From contig NZ_JAMQGO010000002.1 of the NCBI RefSeq assembly GCF_023703375.1, positions 124,001-188,000 on the forward strand: a stretch of 64,000 bases of DNA, written 5' to 3'. The DNA comes from Lutimaribacter degradans (GTDB lineage Bacteria; Pseudomonadota; Alphaproteobacteria; Rhodobacterales; Rhodobacteraceae). Below, piece after piece: positions 1 to 9,639 of the stretch (within the stretch, counting starts at the first letter, position 1; every line of letters begins with the position of its first letter). A program made the position numbers and the translations under genes. The notes under the pieces are model-generated. The model was not told where the DNA came from and ran no database searches. It saw only the letters and a list, made by a program, of their open reading frames with translations.

Positions 1-569
1 CGGTGCTGGCGCTGTTCACCGACAGGGTTCGGGCCACGCGGATCGCGGCGCAGACGGGGCAGGCAATGGCGTTTCTTTTCGGCTTTCTCGGGCTGACGGG
101 GGGTAACCCGCTGCTTTTGCTAATCGCGGTCTTTATCTTCTTCGCCGCCGGCGCCGAAAGCTCGGACGCGGCGATGCGGGGCCGCGCGCAGGATGCGCGC
201 GCCCGCGACGCCATGATCACCAGCTACGAAGCGCTCGCCCCCGACGACACGCTCGATACCGCGGCGCAGGCCGTGCTGCGCACCACGCAGGCCGAGTTTC
301 CGGTTCTGGGCGCCGATGGCAGGCTTGCGGGGATACTGACCCGGCACAGCATCATCGCCGCGATCGAGGCAGACAAACGCGCCGACCGGGTTTCCGCGCA
401 TATGACGGATGACATTCCGGCCGTGCGCCTGACCACGCCGATGGAAAAGGTTCTGACCGCGATGCAAAAGAGCCCGCCGGGCGTGGCCGTAACCGACAAG
501 GCAGGCGCTTTCCTGGGCTACATCACGCGCGAGAATATCGGCGAGTGGTTCATCCTGTCACGCAAGTAG
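1..569 (+). CDS. Site-2 protease family (M50) metalloprotease with CBS pair, 5' partial
   Basis: This is the C-terminal part of an open frame that enters from outside the window; the GTG at base 3 is an internal codon. The first ~60 residues hold a last hydrophobic membrane segment (around GNPLLLLIAVFIFFAAGAE). They are followed by two CBS motifs at roughly visible residues 70-120 and 130-185. This order, a membrane core and then a CBS pair, fits SpoIVFB-like rhomboid-unrelated site-2 proteases that cut membrane substrates, with the CBS domains sensing a nucleotide. The catalytic HExxH lies off the window, so activity cannot be judged. An unrelated CBS-containing membrane protein is the alternative. 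Confidence 0.75.
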   Translation, partial: VLALFTDRVRATRIAAQTGQAMAFLFGFLGLTGGNPLLLLIAVFIFFAAGAESSDAAMRGRAQDARARDAMITSYEALAPDDTLDTAAQAVLRTTQAEFPVLGADGRLAGILTRHSIIAAIEADKRADRVSAHMTDDIPAVRLTTPMEKVLTAMQKSPPGVAVTDKAGAFLGYITRENIGEWFILSRK

Positions 570-590
570 ACCCACCCGCCGCGGCTATCA

Positions 591-1064
591 TCAATCGCCG
601 AACTCGTAGGGCGCGGCACCGCCGGCCGCCCCGCCCCAGGCGGTCACGGGCACGATCGCGTCCTGCCCACCGCCCATTCCGGGCGAATCGCCCGGCATAC
701 CGGGCACCGAGATCCCCTTGATATCGGGGCGCGTGGCCAGCATGTGATCGATCGCGGCAAAAGGCACATGCCCCTCGACCACGTAGCCGTCAATCGTTGC
801 GGTGTGACATGATACCAACCGCTTTGGCACGCCATTGGCCTTTTTCATGCCGGCATAATCGCGCGTGTCCGTCACCTCGACGGTGAAACCATGCGCGCGT
901 GCCATGTCGATCCAGGCCCCGCAACAGCCACAGGTGGGCGTCTTGGTGACGTGCATCACGCGTTCGGTGGCACTTTGCGCGCCCAGCGGCGCAGACCGGG
1001 TGGCCAGCACGGTGGCGGCCAGGCCGACCATCAGGGATCGGCGGGAAAGCTTGAGATGTGTCAT
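591..1064 (-). CDS. DUF411 family metal-binding protein, Tat-exported
   Basis: 157 residues. The N-terminus has a twin-arginine pattern (SRRSLMVGL, residues 7-15) followed by a hydrophobic stretch and a likely cleavage site near residue 30. The mature part carries a TPTCGCC cluster (Cys45, Cys47, Cys48), a SCH at 85-87 and the conserved GYVVEGHVP block. These are the hallmarks of DUF411 (COG3019), a periplasmic family predicted to bind metal and often found with copper-handling genes. The metal is not shown by the sequence. It lies downstream of a small Cys-rich secreted protein on the same strand with a 63-base gap, so the two may be co-transcribed. Confidence 0.85.
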   Translation of the reverse strand: MTHLKLSRRSLMVGLAATVLATRSAPLGAQSATERVMHVTKTPTCGCCGAWIDMARAHGFTVEVTDTRDYAGMKKANGVPKRLVSCHTATIDGYVVEGHVPFAAIDHMLATRPDIKGISVPGMPGDSPGMGGGQDAIVPVTAWGGAAGGAAPYEFGD

Positions 1065-1127
1065 TTCTGATCTCCAGTCGAAAGGGGTAAGGCAAGGCTT
1101 TCACCTTGCCGCCTTGCAGAGCGGGGA

Positions 1128-1442
1128 TCAGGCAGCGCGCGGTGGCGGGTTCGGCACCTCGACCTGCACGGCAAGGCGCGGCGGTGCGAGCCGCGGCTCA
1201 GCGCCAGACGACCACGCCATGGGCACGAACTGCACCGCCGGATCATCGACCAGCGCCTGGCAGGTCGCGCAGAACTGTGCACAGGCGGTGCCGGTGACAT
1301 CGCATTCGGGGCAGGCGATCATATCCGCCGTATCCGCCATGTGATGCCGCGCCTGGTCGGCCGGCGCGTCGAGCGCCGATGCCATTGCGGCCGGGGGCGC
1401 GAACGCCAGCATCACGACAAGTAGCGGCAGCAGCAGCCACAT
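1128..1442 (-). CDS. Small Cys-rich secreted protein
   Basis: 104 residues from the ATG at 1442. A TTG at 1484 would add 14 residues, and neither start has a good Shine-Dalgarno. The first ~22 residues form a signal peptide (WLLLPLLVVMLAFAPPAAMA). The mature part is short and has five cysteines in CPEC and CAQFCATC arrangements (Cys44, 47, 54, 58, 61) next to HH at 33-34. I do not recognise a named family; the pattern resembles small periplasmic metal- or thiol-binding proteins. It sits just upstream of the DUF411 gene on the same strand and 49 bases past the end of gcrA, suggesting a two-gene export/metal unit. Function unknown. Confidence 0.6.
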   Translation of the reverse strand: MWLLLPLLVVMLAFAPPAAMASALDAPADQARHHMADTADMIACPECDVTGTACAQFCATCQALVDDPAVQFVPMAWSSGAEPRLAPPRLAVQVEVPNPPPRAA

Positions 1443-1491
1443 GGTCAGCCGGCGCGGCGGCCAGGTATCGGCGCGATGGCGCAAACCGGGG

Positions 1492-2085
1492 TCAGCGCCG
1501 GCGGTCGCGGCGGCTGCTCATCGGCTGGAACGCCACGCCGACATGCGCCTCGCAATAGGGTTTGCCTTGCTGCACGGGCAGGCCGCAGAACCAGAAATCG
1601 GGGGTCGCGGGGTCGCCCACCGGCCATTTGCAGGTGCGTTCGGTCAGTTCCATCAGGTTAAGCCGCTTGGCTTTCTTCTCGATCTCGCTGACCTTGGCCA
1701 GGGCGGCGGGGTCGATCTCGTTGGCCGAGGGCTGCGGCGGCAGCGGCTGGCCTGCCGGAATGATCTGCTTGCGCGCAGGGCTGGGCGCCGCCGGGCGCGC
1801 CGCAGCGGGCGCCTCGGGTTCCGGCGCGGGCGCAGGCGCGGGTTCGGCCGGCTTTTTCGCCGCCTTTGGGGCGGGCTTGGCCTTGGGCTCGGGCGCGGGC
1901 TTGGCTTCGGCCTTGGACGCCGCAGCAGCCCCCCCGCCCGACCGGTTGGACAGGCCAAGACGGTGCACCTTGCCAATGACCGCGTTACGCGTGACACCGC
2001 CCAGTTCCTTGGCGATCTGGCTGGCCGACTGGCCTTCGCCCCACAGTTTTTTCAACAATTCGACGCGTTCATCCGTCCACGACAT
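1492..2085 (-). CDS. gcrA: GcrA family cell cycle regulator
   Basis: 197 residues. The start is the ATG at 2085, because MSWTDERVELLKKLW is the family's canonical N-terminus; an in-frame upstream start would add 15 atypical residues. Residues 1-45 form the helix-turn-helix domain (SASQIAKELGGVTRNAVIGK). A long Ala/Pro/Lys/Glu-rich linker (about 50-110) follows. The C-terminal region has TCKWPVGDP, WFCG and PYCEAHV, which in GcrA contacts sigma70 domain 2. GcrA is an alphaproteobacterial co-activator that reads CcrM-methylated GANTC sites and drives S-phase gene expression. The linker is low-complexity and is probably disordered. Confidence 0.95.
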   Translation of the reverse strand: MSWTDERVELLKKLWGEGQSASQIAKELGGVTRNAVIGKVHRLGLSNRSGGGAAAASKAEAKPAPEPKAKPAPKAAKKPAEPAPAPAPEPEAPAAARPAAPSPARKQIIPAGQPLPPQPSANEIDPAALAKVSEIEKKAKRLNLMELTERTCKWPVGDPATPDFWFCGLPVQQGKPYCEAHVGVAFQPMSSRRDRRR

Positions 2086-2221
2086 CAGCTTCACCCGGTG
2101 CTTTTCTAGCGAGAAGGGCGGCCCGCGCATGCCGACCGCCCCTGTTCAAATTCGACAGTCCCTATTCTAAGCATCCCACTCCGAGTTACAAGGGACCGAA
2201 TCGAAAGGATGCGAGGGCGAC

Positions 2222-3022
2222 ATGGCAGAAATGGAAATGGGCACACGTCGCTTTGGCAGCGTCAACTGGCTGGGGCTTTACACCCTGTGCCAACGCGAGA
2301 TCCAGCGCTTTACCTCGATCTGGATGCAGACGCTGATCGCACCGCTGGTGACGGCGGGGCTGTTCCTTGTGATCTTCACCATCGCCATCGGCCCCAGCCG
2401 GGGCGACGTGATGGGCGTGGCCTTTACCACCTTCATCGCGCCGGGGCTGATGATGATGACGGTCATCCAGAACTCGTTCGCCAACACCTCGTCCTCGCTC
2501 ATCGGCTCAAAGGTGCAGGGCAATATTGTCGACACGCTGATGCCACCGCTATCACCGCTGGAAATCGTGCTGGGCTATATCGCGGGTGGCGTGGGCCGTG
2601 GCCTGTTCGTGGCGTTGCCCATCGCGCTGGGTCTGTGGCTCTTTCTGGGCATCGTGCCGCAGAACCCCTTGCTGGCGCTGGTATTCGTGCTGCTCGGCTC
2701 GGCCATGATGGGCGCGCTTGGCATCGTTGGCGGAATCATCGCGCAGAAGTTCGACCAGATGGCCGCGATCACCAATTTCATCGTCACGCCGCTGGCCTTT
2801 CTGTCGGGCACCTTCTACTCGGTCGAGGCCCTGCCCCCCGGCCTGCGCGAGATCACCCATGTGAACCCGGTTTTCTACGTTATCGACGGCGGACGCCGGG
2901 GCATGCTGGGCATTTCCGACAGCTCGCCCTGGCTGGGGCTGGCCGTGATCTGCGCGACAACGCTGATCGTGGGTTACCTGGCGTGGTTCATGGTGCGGCG
3001 CGGCTACCGGCTTAAGGCCTGA
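2222..3022 (+). CDS. ABC-2 type transporter permease
   Basis: 266 residues with six hydrophobic segments spread over residues 40-260, typical of ABC-2 membrane components such as YadH/NodJ. The conserved 'MLPLSPLEIVLGY'-like block is seen as LMPPLSPLEIVLGY near residue 107, and PLAFLSGTFYSVEALP near 190 is the ABC-2 signature region. It would form the membrane half of an exporter with a separate ATPase, moving a polysaccharide, lipid or drug. No ATP-binding partner gene is adjacent: gcrA is divergent on one side and argD follows. Substrate unknown. Confidence 0.85.
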   Translation: MAEMEMGTRRFGSVNWLGLYTLCQREIQRFTSIWMQTLIAPLVTAGLFLVIFTIAIGPSRGDVMGVAFTTFIAPGLMMMTVIQNSFANTSSSLIGSKVQGNIVDTLMPPLSPLEIVLGYIAGGVGRGLFVALPIALGLWLFLGIVPQNPLLALVFVLLGSAMMGALGIVGGIIAQKFDQMAAITNFIVTPLAFLSGTFYSVEALPPGLREITHVNPVFYVIDGGRRGMLGISDSSPWLGLAVICATTLIVGYLAWFMVRRGYRLKA

Positions 3023-3055
3023 ACCGGCCCTGCCCCGCATGCGGCCCGCCGCGCG

Positions 3056-3084
3056 CCGGCGCCTGGGTGACAGGCCGGGTTTTT
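3056..3084 (+). terminator. Probable intrinsic terminator after ABC permease
   Basis: CCGG(CG)CCTG / CAGGCCGG arms with a five-base loop and a two-base bulge are followed directly by a run of five T (3080-3084). It lies 34 bases past the permease stop and separates it from argD. Confidence 0.5.
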
Positions 3085-3296
3085 ATGCTTGGCAGCAAAA
3101 GCGAAACCCGCTAACCGTTCAAGCCATGACAACGCTGGCACATATCCCTGCCCTTCGACGCCGACATACCCGCGCCTGACGTCATATTCGTATTCGCAGT
3201 TGTCATCCGCGCTGAATTGCGCAAACTCCCTCAAACTTGACGAAGCCCGTGCATTTCGGCACTGATTTGGCTTCTTTTTCTCGAAGGATGATCGCC

Positions 3297-4472
3297 ATGA
3301 TCCCCAGTATTCTGCCGACCTATTCCCGCGCGCCGCTTGAATTTACCAAGGGCGAGGGCAGCTGGCTGATGACGGCGGATGGGCGACGATTCCTCGATCT
3401 GGGCGCCGGAATTGCCGTGAACGCCCTGGGCCACGCGCACCCGGCACTGGTCAAGGCGTTGACGGATCAAGCCGGGAAATTGTGGCATGTCTCGAACCTT
3501 TACCAGATCCCGCAGCAGCAGGCGCTGGCCGACAAACTGGTGGATGCCACCTTTGCCGACACGGTGTTCTTTACCAATTCCGGCACCGAAAGCTGCGAAC
3601 TGGCCGTCAAGATGGCGCGCAAGTTCTGGTACGAAAAGGGCGATCCCGACCGGGTCGAGATCATCACGTTCTCGGGCGCGTTCCACGGGCGCAGCACCGC
3701 CGCCATCGCGGCGGCCGGGTCAGAGAAGATGACCAAGGGTTTCGGCCCGCTGATGCCCGGCTTTACCCATCTCGATTGGGGCGATCACGATGCGCTGCGC
3801 GCGGCGCTCACCGATCGCACGGCAGCGGTGCTGATCGAGCCCGTGCAGGGCGAGGGCGGTATTCGCGCCCTGCCCGATCAATGCCTCAAGGGCCTGCGCG
3901 AGCTGTGCGATGAAACCGGCGCGCTGTTGATCTTGGACGAGGTGCAATGCGGCATGGGCCGCACCGGCAAGCTGTTCGCCCATGAATGGGCGGGCGTCAC
4001 GCCCGACATCATGATGGTGGCCAAGGGCATCGGCGGCGGCTTTCCGCTGGGCGCGGTGCTGGCCACCGAACAGGCGGCCAGCGGCATGACGGCGGGCACG
4101 CATGGCTCGACCTATGGCGGCAACCCGCTGGCCTGCGCGGTGGGGTGCGCGGTGATGGACCACGTGGCCGACCCCGGTTTCCTGGCCCATGTGAACCAGG
4201 TCGCCGGCCAGCTTCGCCAGGGGTTGGAGGGGCTGATCGCCAGCCACCCGGACGTGTTCGAAGAGGTGCGCGGCGCCGGGCTTATGCTGGGCATCAAGTG
4301 CAAGGCCCCCAATGCCGATATCGTGCAAGCCGGCTATGACGCGCAGGTGATCACCGTGCCCGCGGCAGACAACGTGATCCGGCTGTTGCCACCTCTCACC
4401 CTGTCCGCGGACGAGGTGACCGAGGCGCTCGCCCGTCTTGACCGTGCGGCCACGCAAGCAAGCAATGGCTGA
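3297..4472 (+). CDS. argD: Acetylornithine aminotransferase
   Basis: 391 residues. The ATG at 3297 is preferred because GAAGGA at 3283-3288 sits nine bases upstream; earlier in-frame starts add a non-conserved tail. Class III PLP-dependent fold: the substrate and cofactor loop [15 protein letters not shown], the FSGAFHGRS block, [15 protein letters not shown], and the Schiff-base lysine in [15 protein letters not shown]. It converts N-acetylglutamate semialdehyde plus glutamate to N-acetylornithine in arginine synthesis, and it may also act as succinyl-diaminopimelate transaminase. argF follows 93 bases later, so the pair makes ornithine-to-citrulline steps together. Confidence 0.93.
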   Translation: MIPSILPTYSRAPLEFTKGEGSWLMTADGRRFLDLGAGIAVNALGHAHPALVKALTDQAGKLWHVSNLYQIPQQQALADKLVDATFADTVFFTNSGTESCELAVKMARKFWYEKGDPDRVEIITFSGAFHGRSTAAIAAAGSEKMTKGFGPLMPGFTHLDWGDHDALRAALTDRTAAVLIEPVQGEGGIRALPDQCLKGLRELCDETGALLILDEVQCGMGRTGKLFAHEWAGVTPDIMMVAKGIGGGFPLGAVLATEQAASGMTAGTHGSTYGGNPLACAVGCAVMDHVADPGFLAHVNQVAGQLRQGLEGLIASHPDVFEEVRGAGLMLGIKCKAPNADIVQAGYDAQVITVPAADNVIRLLPPLTLSADEVTEALARLDRAATQASNG

Positions 4473-4565
4473 TCTTCGTATTGCCCGACAAGCTTCGGGG
4501 GTGAACTGGCCAGAGGGCCAAACGGGGCAGCGCCCCATGTGCCCCGCCCAAAGGATCGAAACCAG

Positions 4566-5492
4566 ATGACTCATTTTCTCGATATCAACAAGACCGACGC
4601 CACCGCCCTGCGGTCAATGATCGACACCGCGCAGGCAATGAAATCCGCGCGCAACGGGCGCCCCAAGGGCGCACCCGACGACGAACAGCCGCTTGCCGGC
4701 CACATGGTCGCGCTGATCTTTGAAAAGCCCTCGACCCGGACACGCGTCAGCTTTGACGTGGGCGTGCGCCAGATGGGCGGCGAAACCATGGTGCTGTCGG
4801 GCACCGACATGCAACTTGGCCATGGCGAGACAATCGCCGATACCGCGCGCGTCCTGTCGCGCTATGTCGACCTGATCATGATCCGCACCTTCGAAGAGCA
4901 GACGCTTCTGGAAATGGCGGAACATGCCACCGTGCCGGTGATCAACGGGTTGACCAACCGCAGCCACCCTTGCCAAATCATGGCCGACATCCTGACATTC
5001 GAAGAGCACCGCGGCCCCATCAAGGGCAGGAAGGTGGTGTGGTCGGGGGATGGCAACAACGTGTTTGCCAGCTTTGCCCATGCCGCCGGGCAGTTCGGGT
5101 TCGACCTCACATTCACCGGCCCGCCGCCGCTGGACCCGGAAATGGTTTTCGTGGAAGAGGCCCGCGCCAAGGGTGCAAATGTCGTGATCGAACGCGATCC
5201 GGTCAAGGCCGTGCAGGGTGCCGACCTGGTTGTGACCGATACCTGGGTGTCCATGCACGATCCGCAAAGCGCGCGCGAACGGCGCCACAACCAGTTGCGC
5301 CCCTACCAGGTGAACACCGCGCTGATGGCCCATGCCAAGCCCGACGCGCTGTTCATGCACTGCCTGCCCGCCCATCGCGATGACGAGGCGACATCCGAGG
5401 TGATGGATGGCCCCCATTCGGTGATCTTCGACGAGGCCGAAAACCGCCTGCACGCGCAAAAGGCCGTCATGCGCTGGTGCCTGGGCGTGTAA
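4566..5492 (+). CDS. argF: Ornithine carbamoyltransferase
   Basis: 308 residues from the ATG at 4566, with AAAGGA ten bases upstream. It carries the carbamoyl-phosphate binding motif EKPSTRTR, the HPCQIMAD block in the middle, and the ornithine-binding FMHCLPAHR near the C-terminus. It makes citrulline from ornithine and carbamoyl phosphate in the cytoplasm. The length and motifs fit an anabolic trimeric enzyme. It is the second gene of the argD-argF unit and is followed by a long inverted repeat shared with the convergent asmA gene. Confidence 0.95.
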   Translation: MTHFLDINKTDATALRSMIDTAQAMKSARNGRPKGAPDDEQPLAGHMVALIFEKPSTRTRVSFDVGVRQMGGETMVLSGTDMQLGHGETIADTARVLSRYVDLIMIRTFEEQTLLEMAEHATVPVINGLTNRSHPCQIMADILTFEEHRGPIKGRKVVWSGDGNNVFASFAHAAGQFGFDLTFTGPPPLDPEMVFVEEARAKGANVVIERDPVKAVQGADLVVTDTWVSMHDPQSARERRHNQLRPYQVNTALMAHAKPDALFMHCLPAHRDDEATSEVMDGPHSVIFDEAENRLHAQKAVMRWCLGV

Positions 5493-5510
5493 ACCCGCCC
5501 TTGCACCACT

Positions 5511-5547
5511 GCCTTGCAGGCTGACCGGCCAGGCGGGCCTGCAAGGC
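5511..5547. terminator. Inverted repeat between convergent argF and AsmA gene
   Basis: Perfect 10-base arms, GCCTTGCAGG (5511-5520) and CCTGCAAGGC (5538-5547), enclose a 17-base loop. The repeat lies between the argF stop and the AsmA stop. There is no long T-run, so it is probably a bidirectional, Rho-assisted or structural terminator. Confidence 0.45.
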
Positions 5548-5558
5548 GGCTCCAGCGG

Positions 5559-7514
5559 TCATTCGAACAGCTTGCGCAACCCGCGCTTCAGCTCGTCTTC
5601 CACCTTGTCCTTGACTGCATCCTCGGCGCTCTGGCCCTGTTCTTGCTCGGCGCCCTGGCCCTCTTCCTGCGGGGTGTTGCCCAGTTCTTCGGTCACGCGA
5701 TCTTCAAGGCGCTGGCGCAGCTCATCTTTCTTTTCCTCGATCTCCTGGTCGAAATTGTCGCGTACCGCGCGCTCGAGGTCGATCGAGATATTCGGGTCGG
5801 CCCAGGGCCCGCGCACACGCACCGGCACGGCCAGCCCGCGCCCGTCGCGCGCCGTCAGCGATATCGGGGTTATGGTGTAATTCAGGGTCTGTGCGCCCAG
5901 GTTCACCCGCCCCGCGCCGCGGGCACGGCCAAAGGGCAGCGCCATCGAAAAGTCATCGTTGCGCAACACCCCCTCGGCCAGCGTGAACGTGGCGCCGGTT
6001 TCATCGAAAACGGTCGTGCCGCCGGTGGTCATGTCGCCGCGCATCAGCCGGTCAAGGTCGATCCCGTTGATCACGCCCTTGCCCGTCGAAATCTCGCCAT
6101 CGCCGCTGAGCGAGCGCATGATCGCATTCAGCGATCGGCCGACGCCCAGGAACTCCACCCGCGCGTCCCCGGTGGCGCGAAACCGCGTGATGCCCACCGC
6201 ATCGCCCAGCAGGGCCTGCAAATCGACGCCGCTGGCACGCAGCCGTCCGCCCACCGAAAGCCCCGAGCGATTGTTCATCACGAAATCCCCCGCGATCTGG
6301 CCGCCATAGGCATCGATCCGCGTGATATCCACCACCGCGCGGGCGCGATCATTGGTGACCCGTGCCCGCGTCTGGCCCAACCGGAACTGGCCCAGGTCAA
6401 CCGAGTCCGCCGCAAGTGCGAGATCGGCGTCAAAGGCTGACAGCCCACTGGCATCAATCGACGCTTTCGACCACCCGCTGCCCGGGGACGGTGCGGCCCC
6501 GGCACCGTCAGCGGCGGAAAACGAGGTCAGGTCAAGCGCGCCCGCCGACAGGCGGCCCGTCACGCGCGGCACGTCGTTCAGCGCGACGGCCACATCGCCA
6601 TTCAGGCGATTGTTGTCGAGCGTCAGCACCAGGTCGTCCAGCGCCGCCCGCGTGCCGTTGAAATCGAACCGTGCCGACAGATCGACCGACCGGCCCAGTC
6701 CGCGTGGGATATCCACGCCGCCAATGCCAAGCGCGGCCAGTGCCGCGCCGGTATTCGGCAGTTCGGCCCGCAGCGCGCCTTGCGCAAACAGCCCCGGACC
6801 GCCCTGGCCATCGAAACTAACGCTGCCACCGCCCAGGCTGGCGCGCGCGACCATCGGCTGTGCCTCCCCCTCGAACAGCCCTGCGAAATTCTGCACCGTG
6901 GCCGTCACCTCGACCGTGTCGCCGTCCGGCGGGCGCAGGCGCAGCACGAAATCCGCAGCGCCGGCCGCATCGGGCCATTGCATGTCGAAATCGACATTGT
7001 CGTAGATGCTGGTGGCCCGGGTCGCACCATCAGTGTAGCGGATCGTGGCATTCGTGATAAGCGCCCGGTCAAGCGTTAGCGCCAGCGGGTTCGCGGTGCT
7101 TTCGTCCACACCCGAGGGGCTGACACCCTCAACCCCGACCTGCCAGTTCACGCGGCCGTCAGCGGCCGTTTCCAGCCGGATCACGGGGTTTTCCGCTTCA
7201 AGCCCGGTAATGCGGATGCTGCCCCCGAAAAGCGCGGCCATGTCGACCCCGACCTTCAGGCTGTCGGCCTCCATCATCGGGCCGGAATCGGACCAGTCGG
7301 CATTGGCAAGCGCCATCTTTCCCGTGGAAACGCCCAGCACCGGCCAGAAACTGACCTGCGTGTCGCCCGACAGCGTGACGGCCCGGCCCGTCTGCGCCTC
7401 GATCTGGCTGGTGGCGATGCGCGCGATACGCTCGCCCGGCAGCAAGAACAGCATCGCCACCGCCACGATGGCAAAGACCAAGACAAGACCGATGACACGG
7501 AAAACCCAGCGCAT
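5559..7514 (-). CDS. AsmA family envelope protein
   Basis: 651 residues. The ATG at 7514 is chosen because the sequence upstream has AGGGGGTGG and the protein then opens with an ideal N-terminal membrane anchor (MRWVFRVIGLVLVFAIVAVAMLF). The rest is a long periplasmic beta-rich repeat typical of AsmA/TamB-like proteins, which bridge the envelope and move phospholipid or affect outer-membrane biogenesis. The AsmA C-terminal block (IMRSLSGDGEISTGKGVINGIDL) is clear around residue 480. The last ~70 residues are a charged Gln/Glu-rich tail (EEGQGAEQEQGQSAEDAVKD) that is likely a flexible or coiled segment. Function within the family is inferred. Confidence 0.88.
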   Translation of the reverse strand: MRWVFRVIGLVLVFAIVAVAMLFLLPGERIARIATSQIEAQTGRAVTLSGDTQVSFWPVLGVSTGKMALANADWSDSGPMMEADSLKVGVDMAALFGGSIRITGLEAENPVIRLETAADGRVNWQVGVEGVSPSGVDESTANPLALTLDRALITNATIRYTDGATRATSIYDNVDFDMQWPDAAGAADFVLRLRPPDGDTVEVTATVQNFAGLFEGEAQPMVARASLGGGSVSFDGQGGPGLFAQGALRAELPNTGAALAALGIGGVDIPRGLGRSVDLSARFDFNGTRAALDDLVLTLDNNRLNGDVAVALNDVPRVTGRLSAGALDLTSFSAADGAGAAPSPGSGWSKASIDASGLSAFDADLALAADSVDLGQFRLGQTRARVTNDRARAVVDITRIDAYGGQIAGDFVMNNRSGLSVGGRLRASGVDLQALLGDAVGITRFRATGDARVEFLGVGRSLNAIMRSLSGDGEISTGKGVINGIDLDRLMRGDMTTGGTTVFDETGATFTLAEGVLRNDDFSMALPFGRARGAGRVNLGAQTLNYTITPISLTARDGRGLAVPVRVRGPWADPNISIDLERAVRDNFDQEIEEKKDELRQRLEDRVTEELGNTPQEEGQGAEQEQGQSAEDAVKDKVEDELKRGLRKLFE

Positions 7515-7609
7515 GACGCCACCCCCTGATTGAACTCGGCGCAACGATACCAGCGCCGGCAGCCGCCGCAAAGCAAAGGCCGCGGTATCAGCCGGGTTTC
7601 GCCGGACCG

Positions 7610-9094
7610 CTACAGAACGATGGTGTTGAGCACCAGGAAGATCACCGCCGACATCGCGGCCGCGGCGGGCACTGTGATGACCCAAGCCGCCACGATGGTC
7701 ATGAAATGGCTGCGCCGCACCAGCTTGCGCCGGCGACGTTCCTCGGGCGCCAGGCGTTTGGCGGCGGGGCGGGCCACATGACCGTTTTGCAGGCGCCGCT
7801 CGGCATGCCATTCGCGGAAGAACCCGACGCCGAACACCCCGCCCACAGCGATATGGGTCGAGCTGACGGGCAGGCCCAGCCAACTTGCCAGGATCACCGT
7901 GATCGCCGCCGACAGCGCCACGCAATAGGCGCGCATCGGGTTCAGCTTGGTGATCTGGCTGCCCACCATGCGGATCAGTTTCGGCCCGAACAGGAAAAGC
8001 CCGAAGGATATGCCCATTGCCCCGATCACCATCACCCATTGCGGAATCGCCACCTGGGCAGTGACATCGCCAAACTCGGCCGCGTGCACGATTGCCGCCA
8101 GTGGCCCCACCGCGTTGGCCACGTCATTGGCACCGTGCGCGAAGCTCAGCAATGCGGCGGAAAAGACCAGCGGCAGGCCGAACAGCGCCTTGAGCGACTT
8201 GTTGCGGTTCTCCATCCCCTCGGATTGTCGGCGGATGAGGGGCGCGGTGATCGCATAGGTCAACGCACCGATAACCGCGCCGATGAACAGCGTGGTCCCC
8301 AGGTCGATCTTCACGATCTTCTTCAACCCCTTCATCGCAAGATACGTGGCAAAGACCCCGGCCATGATCCCCACCAGGACGGGCACCCATGTGCGCGCCG
8401 CCGCGATCTTGTCGTCGACATAGATGATCCTGGCCTTGATGAAGGCCAAAAAGGCCGCCGCGATCACGCCGCCCAGCACCGGGGAAATTACCCAGCTGGC
8501 AGCAATCGCGCCCATGGTGGGCCAGTTCACCGCCGACAGGCCCGCCGCCGCGATACCGGCGCCCATGACGCCCCCGACGACCGAATGGGTGGTCGACACC
8601 GGCGCGCCGATCCATGTCGCCAGGTTCACCCACAAGGCCGACGAGATCAGCGCCGCCATCATCGCCCAGATGAAGACACGCGTTTCGGACACACCCGCCG
8701 GGTCGATAATACCCTTGGAGATGGTCGAGACAACATCACCCCCCGCCAAAAGCGCGCCCGCGGTTTCGCACAAGGCAGCGATGACGATGGCCCCCCCCAT
8801 GGTCAGCGCATTCGCCCCGACCGCCGGGCCCATGTTGTTGGCCACGTCATTGGCACCGATATTGATCGCCATGTAGGCGCCAAAGACCGCTGCCGCCACG
8901 ACCAGCATGTTTGCCGGTTGTTGCCCGAAAATCACCGCGGCGCTCAGCCCGGCAAGAACGATAAAGACCAGCGCGATGCCCGGCGCCACCAGGGGGCGCG
9001 CAACATAGGCCGTGGCATATTCCACATGCGCGATGCGGTTGAGATCCTTGTCGAGCGTTTTCCAGCTCTGGTCATCGTGTTTCGGCGTGCGCAT
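7610..9094 (-). CDS. Inorganic phosphate transporter, PiT family
   Basis: 494 residues with about ten membrane segments and two copies of the PiT signature: NIGANDVANNMGP near residue 78 and AHGANDVANAVGP near 340. Each half also has a PVS-[ST]TH motif (GAPVSTTHSVVGG and GLPVSSTHIAVGG). It is a low-affinity, ion-coupled phosphate or metal-phosphate importer in the inner membrane. A basic cytoplasmic tail (RRRRKLVRRSH) precedes the last membrane helix. The DUF47/PhoU-like partner that often accompanies Pit is not next to it here. Confidence 0.93.
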   Translation of the reverse strand: MRTPKHDDQSWKTLDKDLNRIAHVEYATAYVARPLVAPGIALVFIVLAGLSAAVIFGQQPANMLVVAAAVFGAYMAINIGANDVANNMGPAVGANALTMGGAIVIAALCETAGALLAGGDVVSTISKGIIDPAGVSETRVFIWAMMAALISSALWVNLATWIGAPVSTTHSVVGGVMGAGIAAAGLSAVNWPTMGAIAASWVISPVLGGVIAAAFLAFIKARIIYVDDKIAAARTWVPVLVGIMAGVFATYLAMKGLKKIVKIDLGTTLFIGAVIGALTYAITAPLIRRQSEGMENRNKSLKALFGLPLVFSAALLSFAHGANDVANAVGPLAAIVHAAEFGDVTAQVAIPQWVMVIGAMGISFGLFLFGPKLIRMVGSQITKLNPMRAYCVALSAAITVILASWLGLPVSSTHIAVGGVFGVGFFREWHAERRLQNGHVARPAAKRLAPEERRRRKLVRRSHFMTIVAAWVITVPAAAAMSAVIFLVLNTIVL

Positions 9095-9180
9095 CCTGGC
9101 CCCCGGAATGTTATCCGGGCTGCCCTACGCGCGCGAGCGCGGCGGATCAACCGCGCTGTCACAATTAATTCTCAAAACTG

Positions 9181-9639
9181 TTACAATTGAAGCAGCAGCG
9201 CCTTCAACCCGTCCTCGTCCACCAGCTCGGCGGCCTCGGCGGGGCTGACCCAGCGGCGGGTGCGTTCATCCACCTCGGGGTAGGTATCGGACAGGCGCAG
9301 AACCTCGACACGGTAAACCTGCACCTCGACCGGAACAGGCACACCGCCCCGAAGGCGCTTGTCATAGTCATACCGGCCGATACCGCCGCCTTCGATCCGC
9401 GCCTCTTTCACGCCGGCCTCTTCCCAGGCTTCCTGCAAGGCGGCCTCGGGCGCGGTGAGCCCGTCGATGGGCCAGCCCTTTGGCAGTATCCAGCGCCCGG
9501 TATCGCGCGAGGTTATCAGCAAGACACGCAGCCCGTCGGGCCCGGTCTTGCAACACAGCGCTGCCACCTGGAACCGTCGGGGGCGGAAAATCATTGGCTG
9601 GACCACTTCGGCCCAGGCTTTCTTCAGTGCACCAGTCAT
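9181..9639 (-). CDS. Nudix hydrolase
   Basis: 152 residues. The Nudix box reads G-x5-E-x7-QEAWEEAGV (about residues 59-81), with Gln replacing the usual Arg before the first catalytic Glu. It lies downstream of the substrate-flanking [11 protein letters not shown] stretch. This WILPKG form resembles the diphosphoinositol-polyphosphate/diadenosine-polyphosphate (Ap4A) group, so a housekeeping role on Np(n)N or polyphosphate substrates is inferred. It is divergent from rimO across a 198-base AT-rich gap that includes the 12-base palindrome ATATACGTATAT at 9680-9691. Confidence 0.88.
   Translation of the reverse strand: MTGALKKAWAEVVQPMIFRPRRFQVAALCCKTGPDGLRVLLITSRDTGRWILPKGWPIDGLTAPEAALQEAWEEAGVKEARIEGGGIGRYDYDKRLRGGVPVPVEVQVYRVEVLRLSDTYPEVDERTRRWVSPAEAAELVDEDGLKALLLQL

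Noticed and set aside
7706..9190. 494-codon frame opposite the Pit transporter
   Set aside because: Shadow frame; composition is dominated by Arg, His and Gln.
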